Shown here one piece after another: positions 7,888 to 17,809 of a DNA stretch of 64,000 bases. Location of the stretch: positions 1 through 64,000 of the forward strand of contig NZ_LRRH01000071.1 of assembly GCF_001646785.1 (NCBI RefSeq). Direction: 5' to 3'. Position 1 is the stretch's first letter, and each line of letters starts with the position of its first letter. A program made the translations under genes and the position numbers. The stretch comes from Rhodococcus phenolicus (lineage in GTDB: Bacteria > Actinomycetota > Actinomycetes > Mycobacteriales > Mycobacteriaceae). Below the pieces are notes generated by a model. That model searched no databases. It worked only from the letters and a program-made list of their open reading frames with translations, and was not told where the DNA came from.

Positions 7888-10800
7888 GTGCTGACGCTGC
7901 ACCGCGCCGAGCGCGCCGACATCCTCGCCGACACCCTGGCCGGATTGCTCGCCACCCCACCGGCCGACCCGTTCGCCCGGGAGGTCGTCGCGGTCCCGGC
8001 CCGCGGAATGGAACGTTGGCTCACCCAGCGGTTGTCCACCGCGCTCGGCACGACCGGAGGCGACGGCGTCGCCGCGAACATCGACTTTCCCTCGCCGGCC
8101 CGACTGGTCGACGAAGCGCTGTCCGCGGCCTCCGGCACCACCGCCGACGACGACCCGTGGCACCCGTCGCGCGTGTTGTGGGCACTGCTCGCCGTGATCG
8201 ACGAGTGCGTCGGCGAGCCCTGGTGCGCGGTGCTGTCCCGGCACCTCGGGCACGGCAGCGACGACTTCCGTGCCGGTCGCCGCTACGCGACCGCCGCGCA
8301 CCTGGCCGAGCTGATGCGCAGCTACGGCGCCCAGCGGCCGCAGATGCTCGTGGACTGGGCGGCGGGCCGGGACACGGACGGCACAGGTGCACCGCTCGGT
8401 GAGCACCTGCTGTGGCAGGCCGAACTGTGGCGTCGCCTGCGCGACCGCATCGGCAGCGACAGCCCGGCCCAGCGGCTCGACGCCGCGTGCTCGCGGCTGC
8501 GCGCCGAACCCGGTGTCGTCGACCTGCCGGAACGGCTGTCCCTGTTCGGGCCGACCCGGCTGACTGCGGTGCAGCTCGCGGTGCTGTCCGCGCTCGGCGA
8601 GCGCCGCGACGTGCACCTGTGGCTGCCGCACCCGAGCCCGGCGATGTGGGAGGCGCTCACCGGAACGCCGCGTCGTTTGCGGCGCGCGGACGACGACAGC
8701 GCCCTCGCCGTGCGTCATCCGCTGCTCGCCGCCCTTGCCCGCGACGTCCGCGAATTCCAGGCCCGCCTGAGCGACCTCGACGGCGCCGACGTGCACCACC
8801 GCTCGGACGAGCCCGCCGGCACGCTGCTCGGCCGGTTGCAGGCCGACATCCGCGCGGACCGGCCGCCGGTCGCCGGTACCGCATCCGCCGACGGCACCGT
8901 GCAGATCCACGCGTGCCACGGCCCGACCCGCCAGGTCGAGGTGCTGCGCGAGTCGCTGCTGCACCTGTTCCGCGAAGATCCGACGCTCGAGCCTCGCGAC
9001 GTGATCGTCATGTGCCCCGACGTCGAGACCTATGCCCCGCTCGTCCACGCCGCGTTCGGGCAGGGCGTGGCCGGGCATCCGGGCCACGGCCTGCGGGTGC
9101 GCGTCGCCGACCGCGGCCTGCGCCGCACCAACCCCGTCCTCGCCGTCGTCGCGACCCTCCTCGACCTCGCCGATGCCCGCGTCACCGCGAGCCAGGTCCT
9201 CGACCTGGCCGCGGCGCCGCCGGTGCGGCGCCGGCTCGGATTCACCGACGACGACCTGGAACGCCTGCAGGAATGGACCGTCGAGACCGGCGCCCGGTGG
9301 GGCCTGGCCAAGGGCCAGCGCGCCGCGGTCGGCCTCGGAGACTTCCCGCAGAACACTTTCGGCACGGCACTCGACCGGCTCCTGCTGGGGGTCGCCGCCG
9401 ACGAGTCGCAGAGCGAATGGCTTTCGCTCGCACTGCCGTTCGATGATGTGGACAGCAACGACATCGACCGCGCGGGCCGATTCGCCGAGTACATCGACCG
9501 GCTGCACTCGGTGCTGCACAGTCTCCGAGGTCCCAAACCCGCCACCCGGTGGTCCGCCGACCTGACCCGCGCCGTCGACCTGCTCGCCGATGTCGCGCCG
9601 GGCGACAGCTGGCAACTCGTCCAGGCGCACCGCGAACTCGCCGCCGCCGTCGAACACAGCGGTGGCGCGCACCTCCGCCTCGCCGACGTGCGGTCCATGC
9701 TCGCGAGCCGGCTGGCGGGCCGGCCCACCCGGGCGAACTTCCGCACCGGTGAACTCACGGTCTGCACGATGGTGCCGATGCGATCGGTGCCGCACCGTGT
9801 GGTGGTGCTGCTCGGGCTCGACGACGAGCACTTCCCGCGCGGCACCCACATCGACGGCGACGACGTCACCTCCCTCGATCCCGTTGTGGGGGAGAGAGAC
9901 CCGCGCAGCGAGGACCGGCAGCTGCTGCTCGACGCGTTGATGTCCGCGCGCGACCGGGTGCTGTTGTTCCACACCGGTGCCGATCCGGTCACCGGAGCGC
10001 CGCGGCCACCCGCCGTCCCGCTCAGCGAACTGCGCGACGTCGTCGCCGCCATGACCGGCACCGAGACCGGGGGTGAGCGAAGTGACGGGGGCGAGCGAAG
10101 CGACGCGGGGCCCGGCGCCATCGTGACGCGGCATCCGTTGCAGCCGTTCGATGCCCGCAATTTCCGTGCGGACGCGCCGTTCAGCTTCGACACCGCCGCC
10201 CTCGCCGGGGCCCGGGCCGCGGCGCGGCCCGATCCCGAACCGCCGCGTCCGGTCGGCGCGGCGTGCACGGCCCTGGCGCCCCGGCCCGTGGACGGTGACA
10301 TCGACCTCGCCGAGCTCGTCGCCTTCCTCACCCACCCCACGCAGGGGTTCCTGCGGCAGCGGCTGGGCCTGCGCATTCCCGAACTCGACGAGAACATCGC
10401 CGACGCCCTCGACATCGAACTCGACGGACTCGCCCGCTGGAATCTCGGTGAGCGCATGCTCGAGGCACGTCTGGCCGGTGTCGATCCGGCCGATTTCCGC
10501 GCCGCCGAGTGGCGCCGCGGCACCCTGCCCCCGGCGGCGCTGGGCGAGCACGTGCTCGGCGACGTGACCCGCACCGTCGAAGAACTCGTCGCGACGTGCG
10601 GGCCGGTGCACGCAGGCCCCGCCGACACGGCCGATGTCGTCGTCGATCTCGGTGGGGGTCGCCGCCTCACCGGTACCGTCGGCGGTGTCCACGGCACGAC
10701 CATCGCGCGGAGCACCTTCTCACGGCTGGCGCCGAAACAGCGGATGACGGCGTGGGTCCACCTGCTCGCGGTCGCCGCGTCGGGTCGTCCCGGCACGTGG

Positions 10801-11220
10801 CAGGCGGTGACCACCGGCCGCGGCCGTTTCCGCACACCCGCCTGGCGTTCCACCCTCACCGCGCCGGCGGACGCACACGAGCAGCTCCTGCGGTTGGTGA
10901 GCCTGCGCGACCGCGGACTGCACAGGCCGCTGCCGATCACCACCGGTGCCTCCGCCGAATACGCGAACCGGCGCTACCGCGGCGACTCTGTCGAGATGGC
11001 CCTCGAATCCGCGGGCAAGGAGTTCGGCGGTGCGTTCGGCGACGGCAAGGACCGGCACCTGACGTACCTCTACGGAACGGGAGTGAGCCTGAGCACGCTG
11101 ACCGCTGCCGTGCCGCTCGACGACGAACGCGCCTGGCACGACGATCCGACCCGTTTCGGAGTCCTCGCGCGGCGCCTCTGGGAACCGCTGCTGGCCTCGG
11201 AAATCCAAGGGAGGCCGTGA
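7888..11220 (+). CDS. recC: exodeoxyribonuclease V subunit gamma (RecC)
   Basis: Subunit of 1110 residues, typical for RecC. It forms the chi-recognition and strand-splitting part of the RecBCD helicase-nuclease that processes double-strand breaks. N-terminal landmarks are LTLHRAERADILADTLAGLL and VVAVPARGMERWLTQRLS; the inactive helicase-like core includes IHACHGPTRQVEVLRESLLH and VVVLLGLDDEHFPR. The GTG at 7888 has GAGGAGG nine bases upstream. Its stop overlaps the recB start (TGATG), giving a coupled recC-recB-recD operon. An oddity is a tandem 18-bp in-frame repeat at 10070-10105 giving a doubled GGERSD hexapeptide near residues 728-740. Confidence 0.95.
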   Translation: MLTLHRAERADILADTLAGLLATPPADPFAREVVAVPARGMERWLTQRLSTALGTTGGDGVAANIDFPSPARLVDEALSAASGTTADDDPWHPSRVLWALLAVIDECVGEPWCAVLSRHLGHGSDDFRAGRRYATAAHLAELMRSYGAQRPQMLVDWAAGRDTDGTGAPLGEHLLWQAELWRRLRDRIGSDSPAQRLDAACSRLRAEPGVVDLPERLSLFGPTRLTAVQLAVLSALGERRDVHLWLPHPSPAMWEALTGTPRRLRRADDDSALAVRHPLLAALARDVREFQARLSDLDGADVHHRSDEPAGTLLGRLQADIRADRPPVAGTASADGTVQIHACHGPTRQVEVLRESLLHLFREDPTLEPRDVIVMCPDVETYAPLVHAAFGQGVAGHPGHGLRVRVADRGLRRTNPVLAVVATLLDLADARVTASQVLDLAAAPPVRRRLGFTDDDLERLQEWTVETGARWGLAKGQRAAVGLGDFPQNTFGTALDRLLLGVAADESQSEWLSLALPFDDVDSNDIDRAGRFAEYIDRLHSVLHSLRGPKPATRWSADLTRAVDLLADVAPGDSWQLVQAHRELAAAVEHSGGAHLRLADVRSMLASRLAGRPTRANFRTGELTVCTMVPMRSVPHRVVVLLGLDDEHFPRGTHIDGDDVTSLDPVVGERDPRSEDRQLLLDALMSARDRVLLFHTGADPVTGAPRPPAVPLSELRDVVAAMTGTETGGERSDGGERSDAGPGAIVTRHPLQPFDARNFRADAPFSFDTAALAGARAAARPDPEPPRPVGAACTALAPRPVDGDIDLAELVAFLTHPTQGFLRQRLGLRIPELDENIADALDIELDGLARWNLGERMLEARLAGVDPADFRAAEWRRGTLPPAALGEHVLGDVTRTVEELVATCGPVHAGPADTADVVVDLGGGRRLTGTVGGVHGTTIARSTFSRLAPKQRMTAWVHLLAVAASGRPGTWQAVTTGRGRFRTPAWRSTLTAPADAHEQLLRLVSLRDRGLHRPLPITTGASAEYANRRYRGDSVEMALESAGKEFGGAFGDGKDRHLTYLYGTGVSLSTLTAAVPLDDERAWHDDPTRFGVLARRLWEPLLASEIQGRP
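10070..10105 (+). repeat. tandem 18-bp in-frame repeat inside recC
   Basis: Two adjacent 18-bp units, GGGGTGAGCGAAGTGACG and GGGGCGAGCGAAGCGACG, differ at two positions and encode GGERSD twice. The insertion lies in a loop-like stretch between conserved RecC segments. Confidence 0.8.
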
Positions 11221-14200
11221 TGACGGCGCCGACGTCGCCGGCAACGGCGTTCGACCTGCTCGGCCCGCTGCCGCGCGGCACCACCGTGCTCGAGGCCAGC
11301 GCCGGCACCGGCAAGACCTACGCGATCGTCGGCCTGGCGACCCGGTTCGTCGCCGAAGGCCACGCCGACCTGTCGGAACTGCTGCTCGTGACGTTCAGCC
11401 GCGCCGCCACCCAGGAACTGCGCGAACGCACCCGGGAACGGTTCGCCACCGTCGCGGCGGCACTCGCCGACCCGGACGCCGCGCGGAGCAGCGGCGACGA
11501 ACTGATCCGATATCTGGCCGACGGCGACGTCGCCGCGCACCGCACCCGGCTCCGGCAGGCCCTGTCGAACTTCGACGCCACGACCATCGCCACCACCCAC
11601 GGGTTCTGCCAGCGCATGCTCGACGAACTCGGCATCGCGGGGGAACGGGAACCCGACGTGGTCCTCGTCGAGGACGTCGGCGACCTCACCACCGAAGTCG
11701 TCGCGGACCTCTACCTGCGTACCTACGGGCGGGTCGAGAGCGCCCCGATCGGTCTGTCCGAGGCGACCGCCGCCGCGCGCGCCGCGGTCTTCGACCCGCA
11801 GGCCGACCTCGTCCCGGAGGGCGCCGAGGGCACCCCGGCGGGGGAGCGGGTCGCGTTCGCCCGGGCCGTGCGCGCCGAGGTCGAACGTCGCAAGCGGGCG
11901 GTGGGTCTGCGTGACTTCGACGATCAGCTCGCGCTCCTGCACCGGGTGCTGGGCGATCCCGAACACGGCGACGCGGCGTGCCGGCGCATCCGCTCGCGGT
12001 TCGCGGTGGTGCTCGTCGACGAATTCCAGGACACCGACCCGAAACAGTGGGAGATCCTGCGTCGCGCCTTCCACGGGCACACCACCCTCGTGCTCGTCGG
12101 CGACCCCAAGCAGGCGATCTACGCCTTCCGCGGGGCAGAGGTCCTCAGCTACCTCGAGGCCGTCGCGGTCGCGGACAGTCACCTGGAACTGACCACCAAC
12201 TGGCGCAGCGACGGCAACCTGCTTGCGGCACTGCGCCGGTTGTACGGCGGTGCCGCACTGGGTGACTCGCGGATCGTGGTGCATCCGGTCGACGCAGCGC
12301 AACCGCCCTCGCGCCTGACGGGTGCACCGCCGATCCGGATGCGCTACCTGCCGCGCACCGGAGCCGGACCCTACGGCAGTTCCGGATTTCCCACCGTGGG
12401 GGCGCTGCGGTCGCGGGTCGCGCGTGATGTCGCCGCCGCCGTCGTGCGGCTGCTTGAGGACGGCGCCACCGTCGACCACGGGCGGGGACCGAGCCGAATC
12501 GAACCGGGCGACATCGCGGTGCTGGTGCGCACCCACACGCAGGTGTCGCTCGTGTACGACGCGCTGGTGCGTACCGGCGTGCCGTGCGTGCTGGCCGGCG
12601 GTACCAGCGTGTTCGCGACCCCCTCCGCGCAGGATTGGCTGTGGCTGCTGCAGGCGCTCGAGCAACCGCACCGGTCCGATCGGGTGCGGCTGGCCGCGCT
12701 GACCTCCCTGCTCGGCTACACCGTCGACGACGTCGACACCCGCGGTGACGAGTTGGTCGCCGAGGTCGGCGGCAGGCTGCGGGAACTGTCGACGGTGTTC
12801 GCGCGGTCCGGTTTCGCGGCGTTGTTCGAACGCCTCGCGGCGGTCGGCGGACTGGAGGCGCGGCTGCTCGCGTCCGCGTCCGGCGAACGCGCCCTGACCG
12901 ACGTGCGGCACATCGCGCAGTTGCTCGATCGTGTTGCCGCCGAAGAATTCCTGGGGCCGGCCGCGCTGACGCGCTGGCTCGAGGAGCGGATGCTCGATCC
13001 GGGTACCGGCAGCGCCGACCGCAGCCGCCGGCTCGACAGCGACGCCGCGGCCGTGCAGATCCTCACCGTGCACGGCAGCAAGGGTCTCGAATTCCCGGTG
13101 GTGTACGTGCCGTTCGGGTGGGATTCGGCGAAACACCCGAACCCCGATCCGTTGCTGCTGCACGAAGACGACCGGCGCATCCTCGACGTCGGCGGCGAGG
13201 GCAGCCCCGGATACGGGCAGCGCCGCGCCCGGCACGACGAGGAGGCTGCCGGGGAGGAGTTGCGGCTGCTGTACGTCGCGCTGACGCGGGCACGGTGTCA
13301 CCTCGCGCTGTGGTGGGCGCCGTCCTACGGCACCGGATCGTCGCCGCTGCACCGAATGCTCGCGGGCCGCGTCGACGGCACCGCCGACCTCGCGCCCGGC
13401 GTGAAGGTCCCCACCGACGCGGCCGTCGCCGACCAGTTCGCCGCATGGTCCGAGCGCGCCGACGGGCTCATCGTCACCGAGGCGGTCGGCCCGGGCCCGA
13501 TCCCGGTGCCGGCCTGGAGCCGCGACCGCGACCGCGACGAAACGCTTGCCGCGGCCCGGTTCGACCGGGTTCTCGACGAGCACTGGCGGCGCACGTCCTA
13601 CTCGGCGCTGACCGCCTCCGCGCACGACAATCCCGGTGTCGCAAGTGAAGTGGAGAATCCGGACAAGGACGACGAACCGGAGGAGCCGCCGCTGCCGGCC
13701 GGTGGCGAACGCGAAGGGGAGCCGGCGGTAGCCGTGATCGAGTCGCCGATGAACGAGCTGCCCGGCGGCACCGTGTTCGGCACCCTCGTGCACGCGGTCC
13801 TCGAGGTCGTCGACACCAGCGCCGCCGATCTCGGTACCGAACTGCTCGAGCGCTGCCGCGACGTGATCGCCGCGCAACTCTCGGAGGTCGACCCGGAGGC
13901 ACTGGCCGCGGCCCTGCTGCCCGTGCTGCACACCCCGCTCGGCGACCTCGGCACCACACTCGCCGGAATCGCGCCGTCGGACCGGCTGGCCGAGCTCGAC
14001 TTCGAACTGCCGCTCGCCGGCGGGGACACCCCGGTCGCGGCGACCGTGACACTCGACGCGGTCGGTGCCCTGCTGCGCCGGCACCTGCCCGCCGACGATC
14101 CGATGTTGCCCTACGCGGATCTGGTACGGACGCTCGATCCGATTCCGTTGCGCGGCTATCTCACCGGCAGCATCGACGCGGTGTTGCGGGTGCCCGGCGC

Positions 14201-14552
14201 AGAGCGGAGTGCCGCGGAATGCCGCTTCGTGATCGTCGACTACAAGACGAACCGGCTCGCGCCCGGCGAGCTGACCACCGAGCACTACACCCGCGATCGG
14301 ATGGCCGCGGAGATGCTGCGCGCCCACTATCCGATGCAGGCGCTGCTGTATTCTGTTGCGCTGCATCGATACCTGCGGTGGCGGCTGCCCGGCTACGACC
14401 CCGCCGCCCACCTGGGCGGTGCGCAGTACCTGTTCGTGCGCGGCATGGTCGGACCCGACACCCCGGCCGGGGTCGGGGTGTTCGACTGGACACCGCCGGC
14501 CGCCCTCGTCACCGAACTGTCCGACCTGCTCGCCGGAAAGGACCAGCCGTGA
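11220..14552 (+). CDS. recB: exodeoxyribonuclease V subunit beta (RecB)
   Basis: Protein of 1110 residues, the UvrD-type 3'-5' helicase plus nuclease of RecBCD. Helicase motif I is EASAGTGKTYAIVG near residue 25; motif II VVLVDEFQDTDPKQW; motif III VLVGDPKQAIYAFRGA; motif V ILTVHGSKGLEFPVVYVPF; motif VI LLYVALTRARCHL. The C-terminal RecB nuclease domain keeps the catalytic VIVDYKTNRL together with GTVFGTLVHAVLEV upstream. The ATG at 11220 overlaps the recC stop, and the recD start overlaps the recB stop. All key residues appear intact, so an active complex is expected. Confidence 0.95.
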   Translation: MTAPTSPATAFDLLGPLPRGTTVLEASAGTGKTYAIVGLATRFVAEGHADLSELLLVTFSRAATQELRERTRERFATVAAALADPDAARSSGDELIRYLADGDVAAHRTRLRQALSNFDATTIATTHGFCQRMLDELGIAGEREPDVVLVEDVGDLTTEVVADLYLRTYGRVESAPIGLSEATAAARAAVFDPQADLVPEGAEGTPAGERVAFARAVRAEVERRKRAVGLRDFDDQLALLHRVLGDPEHGDAACRRIRSRFAVVLVDEFQDTDPKQWEILRRAFHGHTTLVLVGDPKQAIYAFRGAEVLSYLEAVAVADSHLELTTNWRSDGNLLAALRRLYGGAALGDSRIVVHPVDAAQPPSRLTGAPPIRMRYLPRTGAGPYGSSGFPTVGALRSRVARDVAAAVVRLLEDGATVDHGRGPSRIEPGDIAVLVRTHTQVSLVYDALVRTGVPCVLAGGTSVFATPSAQDWLWLLQALEQPHRSDRVRLAALTSLLGYTVDDVDTRGDELVAEVGGRLRELSTVFARSGFAALFERLAAVGGLEARLLASASGERALTDVRHIAQLLDRVAAEEFLGPAALTRWLEERMLDPGTGSADRSRRLDSDAAAVQILTVHGSKGLEFPVVYVPFGWDSAKHPNPDPLLLHEDDRRILDVGGEGSPGYGQRRARHDEEAAGEELRLLYVALTRARCHLALWWAPSYGTGSSPLHRMLAGRVDGTADLAPGVKVPTDAAVADQFAAWSERADGLIVTEAVGPGPIPVPAWSRDRDRDETLAAARFDRVLDEHWRRTSYSALTASAHDNPGVASEVENPDKDDEPEEPPLPAGGEREGEPAVAVIESPMNELPGGTVFGTLVHAVLEVVDTSAADLGTELLERCRDVIAAQLSEVDPEALAAALLPVLHTPLGDLGTTLAGIAPSDRLAELDFELPLAGGDTPVAATVTLDAVGALLRRHLPADDPMLPYADLVRTLDPIPLRGYLTGSIDAVLRVPGAERSAAECRFVIVDYKTNRLAPGELTTEHYTRDRMAAEMLRAHYPMQALLYSVALHRYLRWRLPGYDPAAHLGGAQYLFVRGMVGPDTPAGVGVFDWTPPAALVTELSDLLAGKDQP

Positions 14553-16423
14553 TCGATGTCCTGGTGGCCCAGCGCGGCAAAGGCGCACTGCGCGCGTTCA
14601 ACGAGGCCGGTGTCCTCGCCGCGGCCGACGTGCACGTCGCCCTGCGACTGGCGGGTCTCGGCGCCGAACCCGACGAAGGTGTTCAGCTCGCCACCGCACT
14701 GGCGGTGCGGGCCGTGCGGTCGGGTTCGGTGTGCCTGGACCTGACCCGCCTGCGGGATGTCGGTGTCGACGAGAACGCCGAGGTGGATCCGGCCGCGCTC
14801 CCGTGGCCGGACGACGACGAGGTCGTCGCCGCGTTGCGTCGCAGCCCCCTGACCACGGGATCTCCGACCGGTCCGCTGCGCCCGCTGCGGCTCGTCGACA
14901 CCGACGCCGGGCCGCTGCTGTACCTGGAGCGCTACTTCCGGCAGGAACAGATCGTGCGGCGTGCCCTGGACGAGCGGGGCCGCGACTATCCGGACATCGA
15001 CGCGGGCCTGCTCGTGCAGCGGCTCGACGAGTTGTTCCGCGACCCGGCCGACCCGTCCCGCCCGTCGCCGGCGCCGGACCGGCAACGCGTGGCCGCCGCA
15101 CTTGCCGCGACCCACTGGACCACCGTCATCGCCGGTGGTCCCGGTACCGGAAAGACGCACACCGTCGCGCGGATCCTCGCGTTGCTCACGTCGCTGCACG
15201 GACCGGGCGTGCGGATCGGCCTGGCCGCGCCCACCGGCAAGGCGGCGGCGCGACTGCAGGAATCGGTGCGCGACCAGGCCGGGACGCTCGGGCTGGCACC
15301 CGACGTCACCGCCATGACCCTGCACCGGATGCTCGGCTGGCAGCGCGGCCGCACCCGGTTCCGCTACCACGCCGGCAACCACCTGCCGTTCGACGCGATC
15401 GTCGTCGACGAAACCTCCATGGTGTCGCTGACGATGATGAGCTGCCTGCTCGAGGCGGTGCGGCCGGACACCAGGCTCGTGCTCGTCGGCGACCCCGACC
15501 AGCTCACGTCCGTCGATGCCGGAGCGGTCCTCGCGGACCTCGTGGCGCGACCCGTTTCCGGCACCCCCAACCCGGTGTTCGTCGACATCGCCGCACGCGA
15601 CCTGGCCGCCGCCGACGACCCGGACGAAGCCGCGTTCGGTGCCGGGGAGCGGGAACGGCTGCGCGGCAGTGTGGTCCGCCTCAGCCGCGGCAGGAGGTTC
15701 GGTGGGGCCATCGCGCGACTCGCGGTCGCGGTGCGCGACGGCGACGACGACGAGACGATGCGGATCCTGCGCAGCGGTGTGCCCGAGGTGTCCTTCCATG
15801 CCCCCGGCGACCTGAACGCCCTGCACGACGATGTCGTCCGTTCGGCCGAGGAGGTCACCGCCGCCGCGGTCGCGGGCGACGCGCACACCGCGCTGGCCCG
15901 CTTCGAGACCCACCGGCTGCTGTGTGCGCACCGGGACGGCGAGTACGGGGTGCAGCGCTGGGCCCGGCAGGCCATGGAATGGATCGGTGCGGCGTCCGGT
16001 CGTCGCCTCGACCCGGAGCACTGGTATCCGGGACAGCCGCTCATGGTCACCGCCAACGACCACGACCTGCGCATCTACAACGGCGACACCGGGGTCGTGG
16101 TCCGCCGTGAGGACGACACGCCGGTCGCGGCGTTCGCACGCGGAAAGGAGCCGTTCCTGCTGCATCCGAGCCACCTGTCGGCGGTGCAGACGGTGTATGC
16201 GATGACGATCCACCGCAGCCAGGGCAGTCAGTACGACACCGTGTCGGTGGTGCTGCCCGACGCGACGTCGTCGCTGCTGACGCGGGAACTGCTGTACACC
16301 GCGATCACCCGCGCCCGGACCCACGTGCGGATCATCGGCACCGAGGACGCGGTGCGCGCCGGCGTGGGCCGGCAGGTGCTGCGCGCGAGCGGGCTGCGCC
16401 GCACCATTCTCGCCGAGAGCTGA
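14549..16423 (+). CDS. recD: exodeoxyribonuclease V subunit alpha (RecD)
   Basis: Protein of 624 residues, the 5'-3' superfamily 1B helicase subunit. Walker A is VIAGGPGTGKTHTVARIL near residue 190; Walker B is AIVVDETSMVSL; motif III LVLVGDPDQLTSVDAGAVL; the C-terminal motifs are YAMTIHRSQGSQYDTVSV and LLYTAITRARTHV. The N-terminal domain that contacts RecC is present (residues 1-110). The start is the GTG at 14549 overlapping the recB TGA by 3 bases, placing recC-recB-recD in one coupled operon. Nothing follows on the same strand; the next gene is convergent at 15 bp. Confidence 0.95.
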   Translation: MIDVLVAQRGKGALRAFNEAGVLAAADVHVALRLAGLGAEPDEGVQLATALAVRAVRSGSVCLDLTRLRDVGVDENAEVDPAALPWPDDDEVVAALRRSPLTTGSPTGPLRPLRLVDTDAGPLLYLERYFRQEQIVRRALDERGRDYPDIDAGLLVQRLDELFRDPADPSRPSPAPDRQRVAAALAATHWTTVIAGGPGTGKTHTVARILALLTSLHGPGVRIGLAAPTGKAAARLQESVRDQAGTLGLAPDVTAMTLHRMLGWQRGRTRFRYHAGNHLPFDAIVVDETSMVSLTMMSCLLEAVRPDTRLVLVGDPDQLTSVDAGAVLADLVARPVSGTPNPVFVDIAARDLAAADDPDEAAFGAGERERLRGSVVRLSRGRRFGGAIARLAVAVRDGDDDETMRILRSGVPEVSFHAPGDLNALHDDVVRSAEEVTAAAVAGDAHTALARFETHRLLCAHRDGEYGVQRWARQAMEWIGAASGRRLDPEHWYPGQPLMVTANDHDLRIYNGDTGVVVRREDDTPVAAFARGKEPFLLHPSHLSAVQTVYAMTIHRSQGSQYDTVSVVLPDATSSLLTRELLYTAITRARTHVRIIGTEDAVRAGVGRQVLRASGLRRTILAES

Positions 16424-16438
16424 CGCGCAGCGGCGCTC

Positions 16439-17746
16439 TCACGACGACGGGTTGGGCCGGACGAACCGCTCGTCGATGTCGGCGACCGACCGCGCACCCG
16501 TCAAGGCCATGGTGAGGTCGAACTCGGCGATCACGTTGCGGATCACCTCCTCGACCCCGCGCCGGCCCGCGACGGCCAGCCCGTACATGTAGGGCCGGCC
16601 GAGCAGCACCGCATCGGCGCCGAGGGCGAGCGCGACGAACACGTCGGCGCCGCTACGGATTCCACTGTCCAGCAGGACGGTCGGTTCCCGGCCGATCGCC
16701 GCCCGGATGTCGGGGAGCGCATCGAGCGAGGCGATCGACCCGTCGATCTGCCGTCCACCGTGATTCGACACCACGATCGCGTCGACGCCGAGGTCGACCG
16801 CGCGTCGCGCATCGTCGGGATGCAGAATCCCCTTGAGCACGATCGGCAACCGCGTGCGCTCGCGTAACGTCGCCAGGTGATCCCAGCTCAATCCCGGATT
16901 CGAGTAGATGTCGAGGAAGGTCTCCGCGGCGGCACGCGGCACAGGGGAGCGCAGATTGTCGAGGAACCGGCCCGGATGGTTGCGGGTCATCGCCAGCAGC
17001 GTGCGGATCGCGCCGAGCGTGACATCGGGCCGTTCCGTGACGGTTTCGCGGAGCGCGTCGATCCGCTGCCGGACGATGTCGCGGAAACGCCCGTCGGACG
17101 TGTACTGGGCGATGCCCTCCCCCCGCGCGAACGGCAGCGAACCCAGGTTCAGGTCCTGCGGGCGCCACCCCAGCATCGTCGTGTCGAGGGTGACGACGAC
17201 AGCCTCGGCGCCGATCGCCTCGGCTCGGTGCAGCAGGCTGTCGACGAGCCCTTCGTCCGAGCTCCAGTACAGCTGGAACCAGCGCGACGCGCCGCCCATC
17301 GCGGCGGCGCAGTCCTCCATCGGACTGCAACCCTGGTTGGAGAAGATGTACGGCACACCCGTCGCCGCGGCGGCCCGCGCGATCGCCAGGTCGCTGTCGG
17401 GTGCCATCAGCGCGCCCGCGCCGACCGGCGCGAGCAGCAGCGGCGACGGCAGCACGGTGTTCACCACCGTGGTGCGGAGATCACGTTCGGTGACGCCGTG
17501 CGCCATGCGTGGCACGATGGCCCACCGGTCGAACGCGCGCCGGTTGTTGCGCATCGTGCGGCCTTCCCCGGCCCCTCCCGCGACGTACGCCCAGGCTCGC
17601 TTCGAACTGGCCCGGCGCGCGGCGCGTTCGAGGTCGGTGAAGGCGGTCGGCACAGCGGGCCGGCGGCCGAGCGCACCGTCGCGATAGACGACGCCCTGAC
17701 GTTCCCGGCCGGGGCCGGTGGCGGGGGAAGCAGCGGTTTCGGTCAC
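16439..17746 (-). CDS. FMN-dependent alpha-hydroxy acid oxidase (lactate 2-monooxygenase-like)
   Basis: Protein of 435 residues with the TIM-barrel of the FMN-dependent L-2-hydroxy acid oxidizing family. The early motif YVAGGAGEGRTMRNNRRAFDRW matches the lactate 2-monooxygenase/L-lactate oxidase branch. The catalytic His and Arg region is VVSNHGGRQIDGSI, and the FMN phosphate site is DSGIRSGADVFVALALGAD then GRPYMYGLA. It probably oxidizes lactate or a similar hydroxy acid in the cytoplasm. The start at 17746 is in-frame with a long N-terminus (MTETAASPATGPGRERQG) typical of actinobacterial members. It is 54 bp downstream of the DNA ligase gene on the same strand, with a possible hairpin between. 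Confidence 0.85.
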   Translation of the reverse strand: MTETAASPATGPGRERQGVVYRDGALGRRPAVPTAFTDLERAARRASSKRAWAYVAGGAGEGRTMRNNRRAFDRWAIVPRMAHGVTERDLRTTVVNTVLPSPLLLAPVGAGALMAPDSDLAIARAAAATGVPYIFSNQGCSPMEDCAAAMGGASRWFQLYWSSDEGLVDSLLHRAEAIGAEAVVVTLDTTMLGWRPQDLNLGSLPFARGEGIAQYTSDGRFRDIVRQRIDALRETVTERPDVTLGAIRTLLAMTRNHPGRFLDNLRSPVPRAAAETFLDIYSNPGLSWDHLATLRERTRLPIVLKGILHPDDARRAVDLGVDAIVVSNHGGRQIDGSIASLDALPDIRAAIGREPTVLLDSGIRSGADVFVALALGADAVLLGRPYMYGLAVAGRRGVEEVIRNVIAEFDLTMALTGARSVADIDERFVRPNPSS

Positions 17747-17783
17747 GTGTTCTCCTGAATGGTGGGAACTGGTATTCGGTCTG

Positions 17784-17809
17784 TCCGGGTGGTGGAACCC
17801 TCACCCGGA
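17784..17809 (-). terminator. possible hairpin after the ligase gene
   Basis: Arms TCCGGGTG and CACCCGGA (8 bp) enclose about 10 bases and overlap the end of the ligase coding region. There is no clear T run, so a terminator role is uncertain. Confidence 0.3.

Noticed and set aside
6673-10692. A minus-strand open frame of about 1339 codons opposite recC and its upstream genes
   Set aside because: It is the antisense shadow of recC; composition is Gly/Arg/His-rich without any family, and recC is unmistakable on the plus strand.
11070-14588. A minus-strand open frame of about 1170 codons opposite recB
   Set aside because: Antisense of recB with the same Arg/Gly/Val-rich shadow composition.
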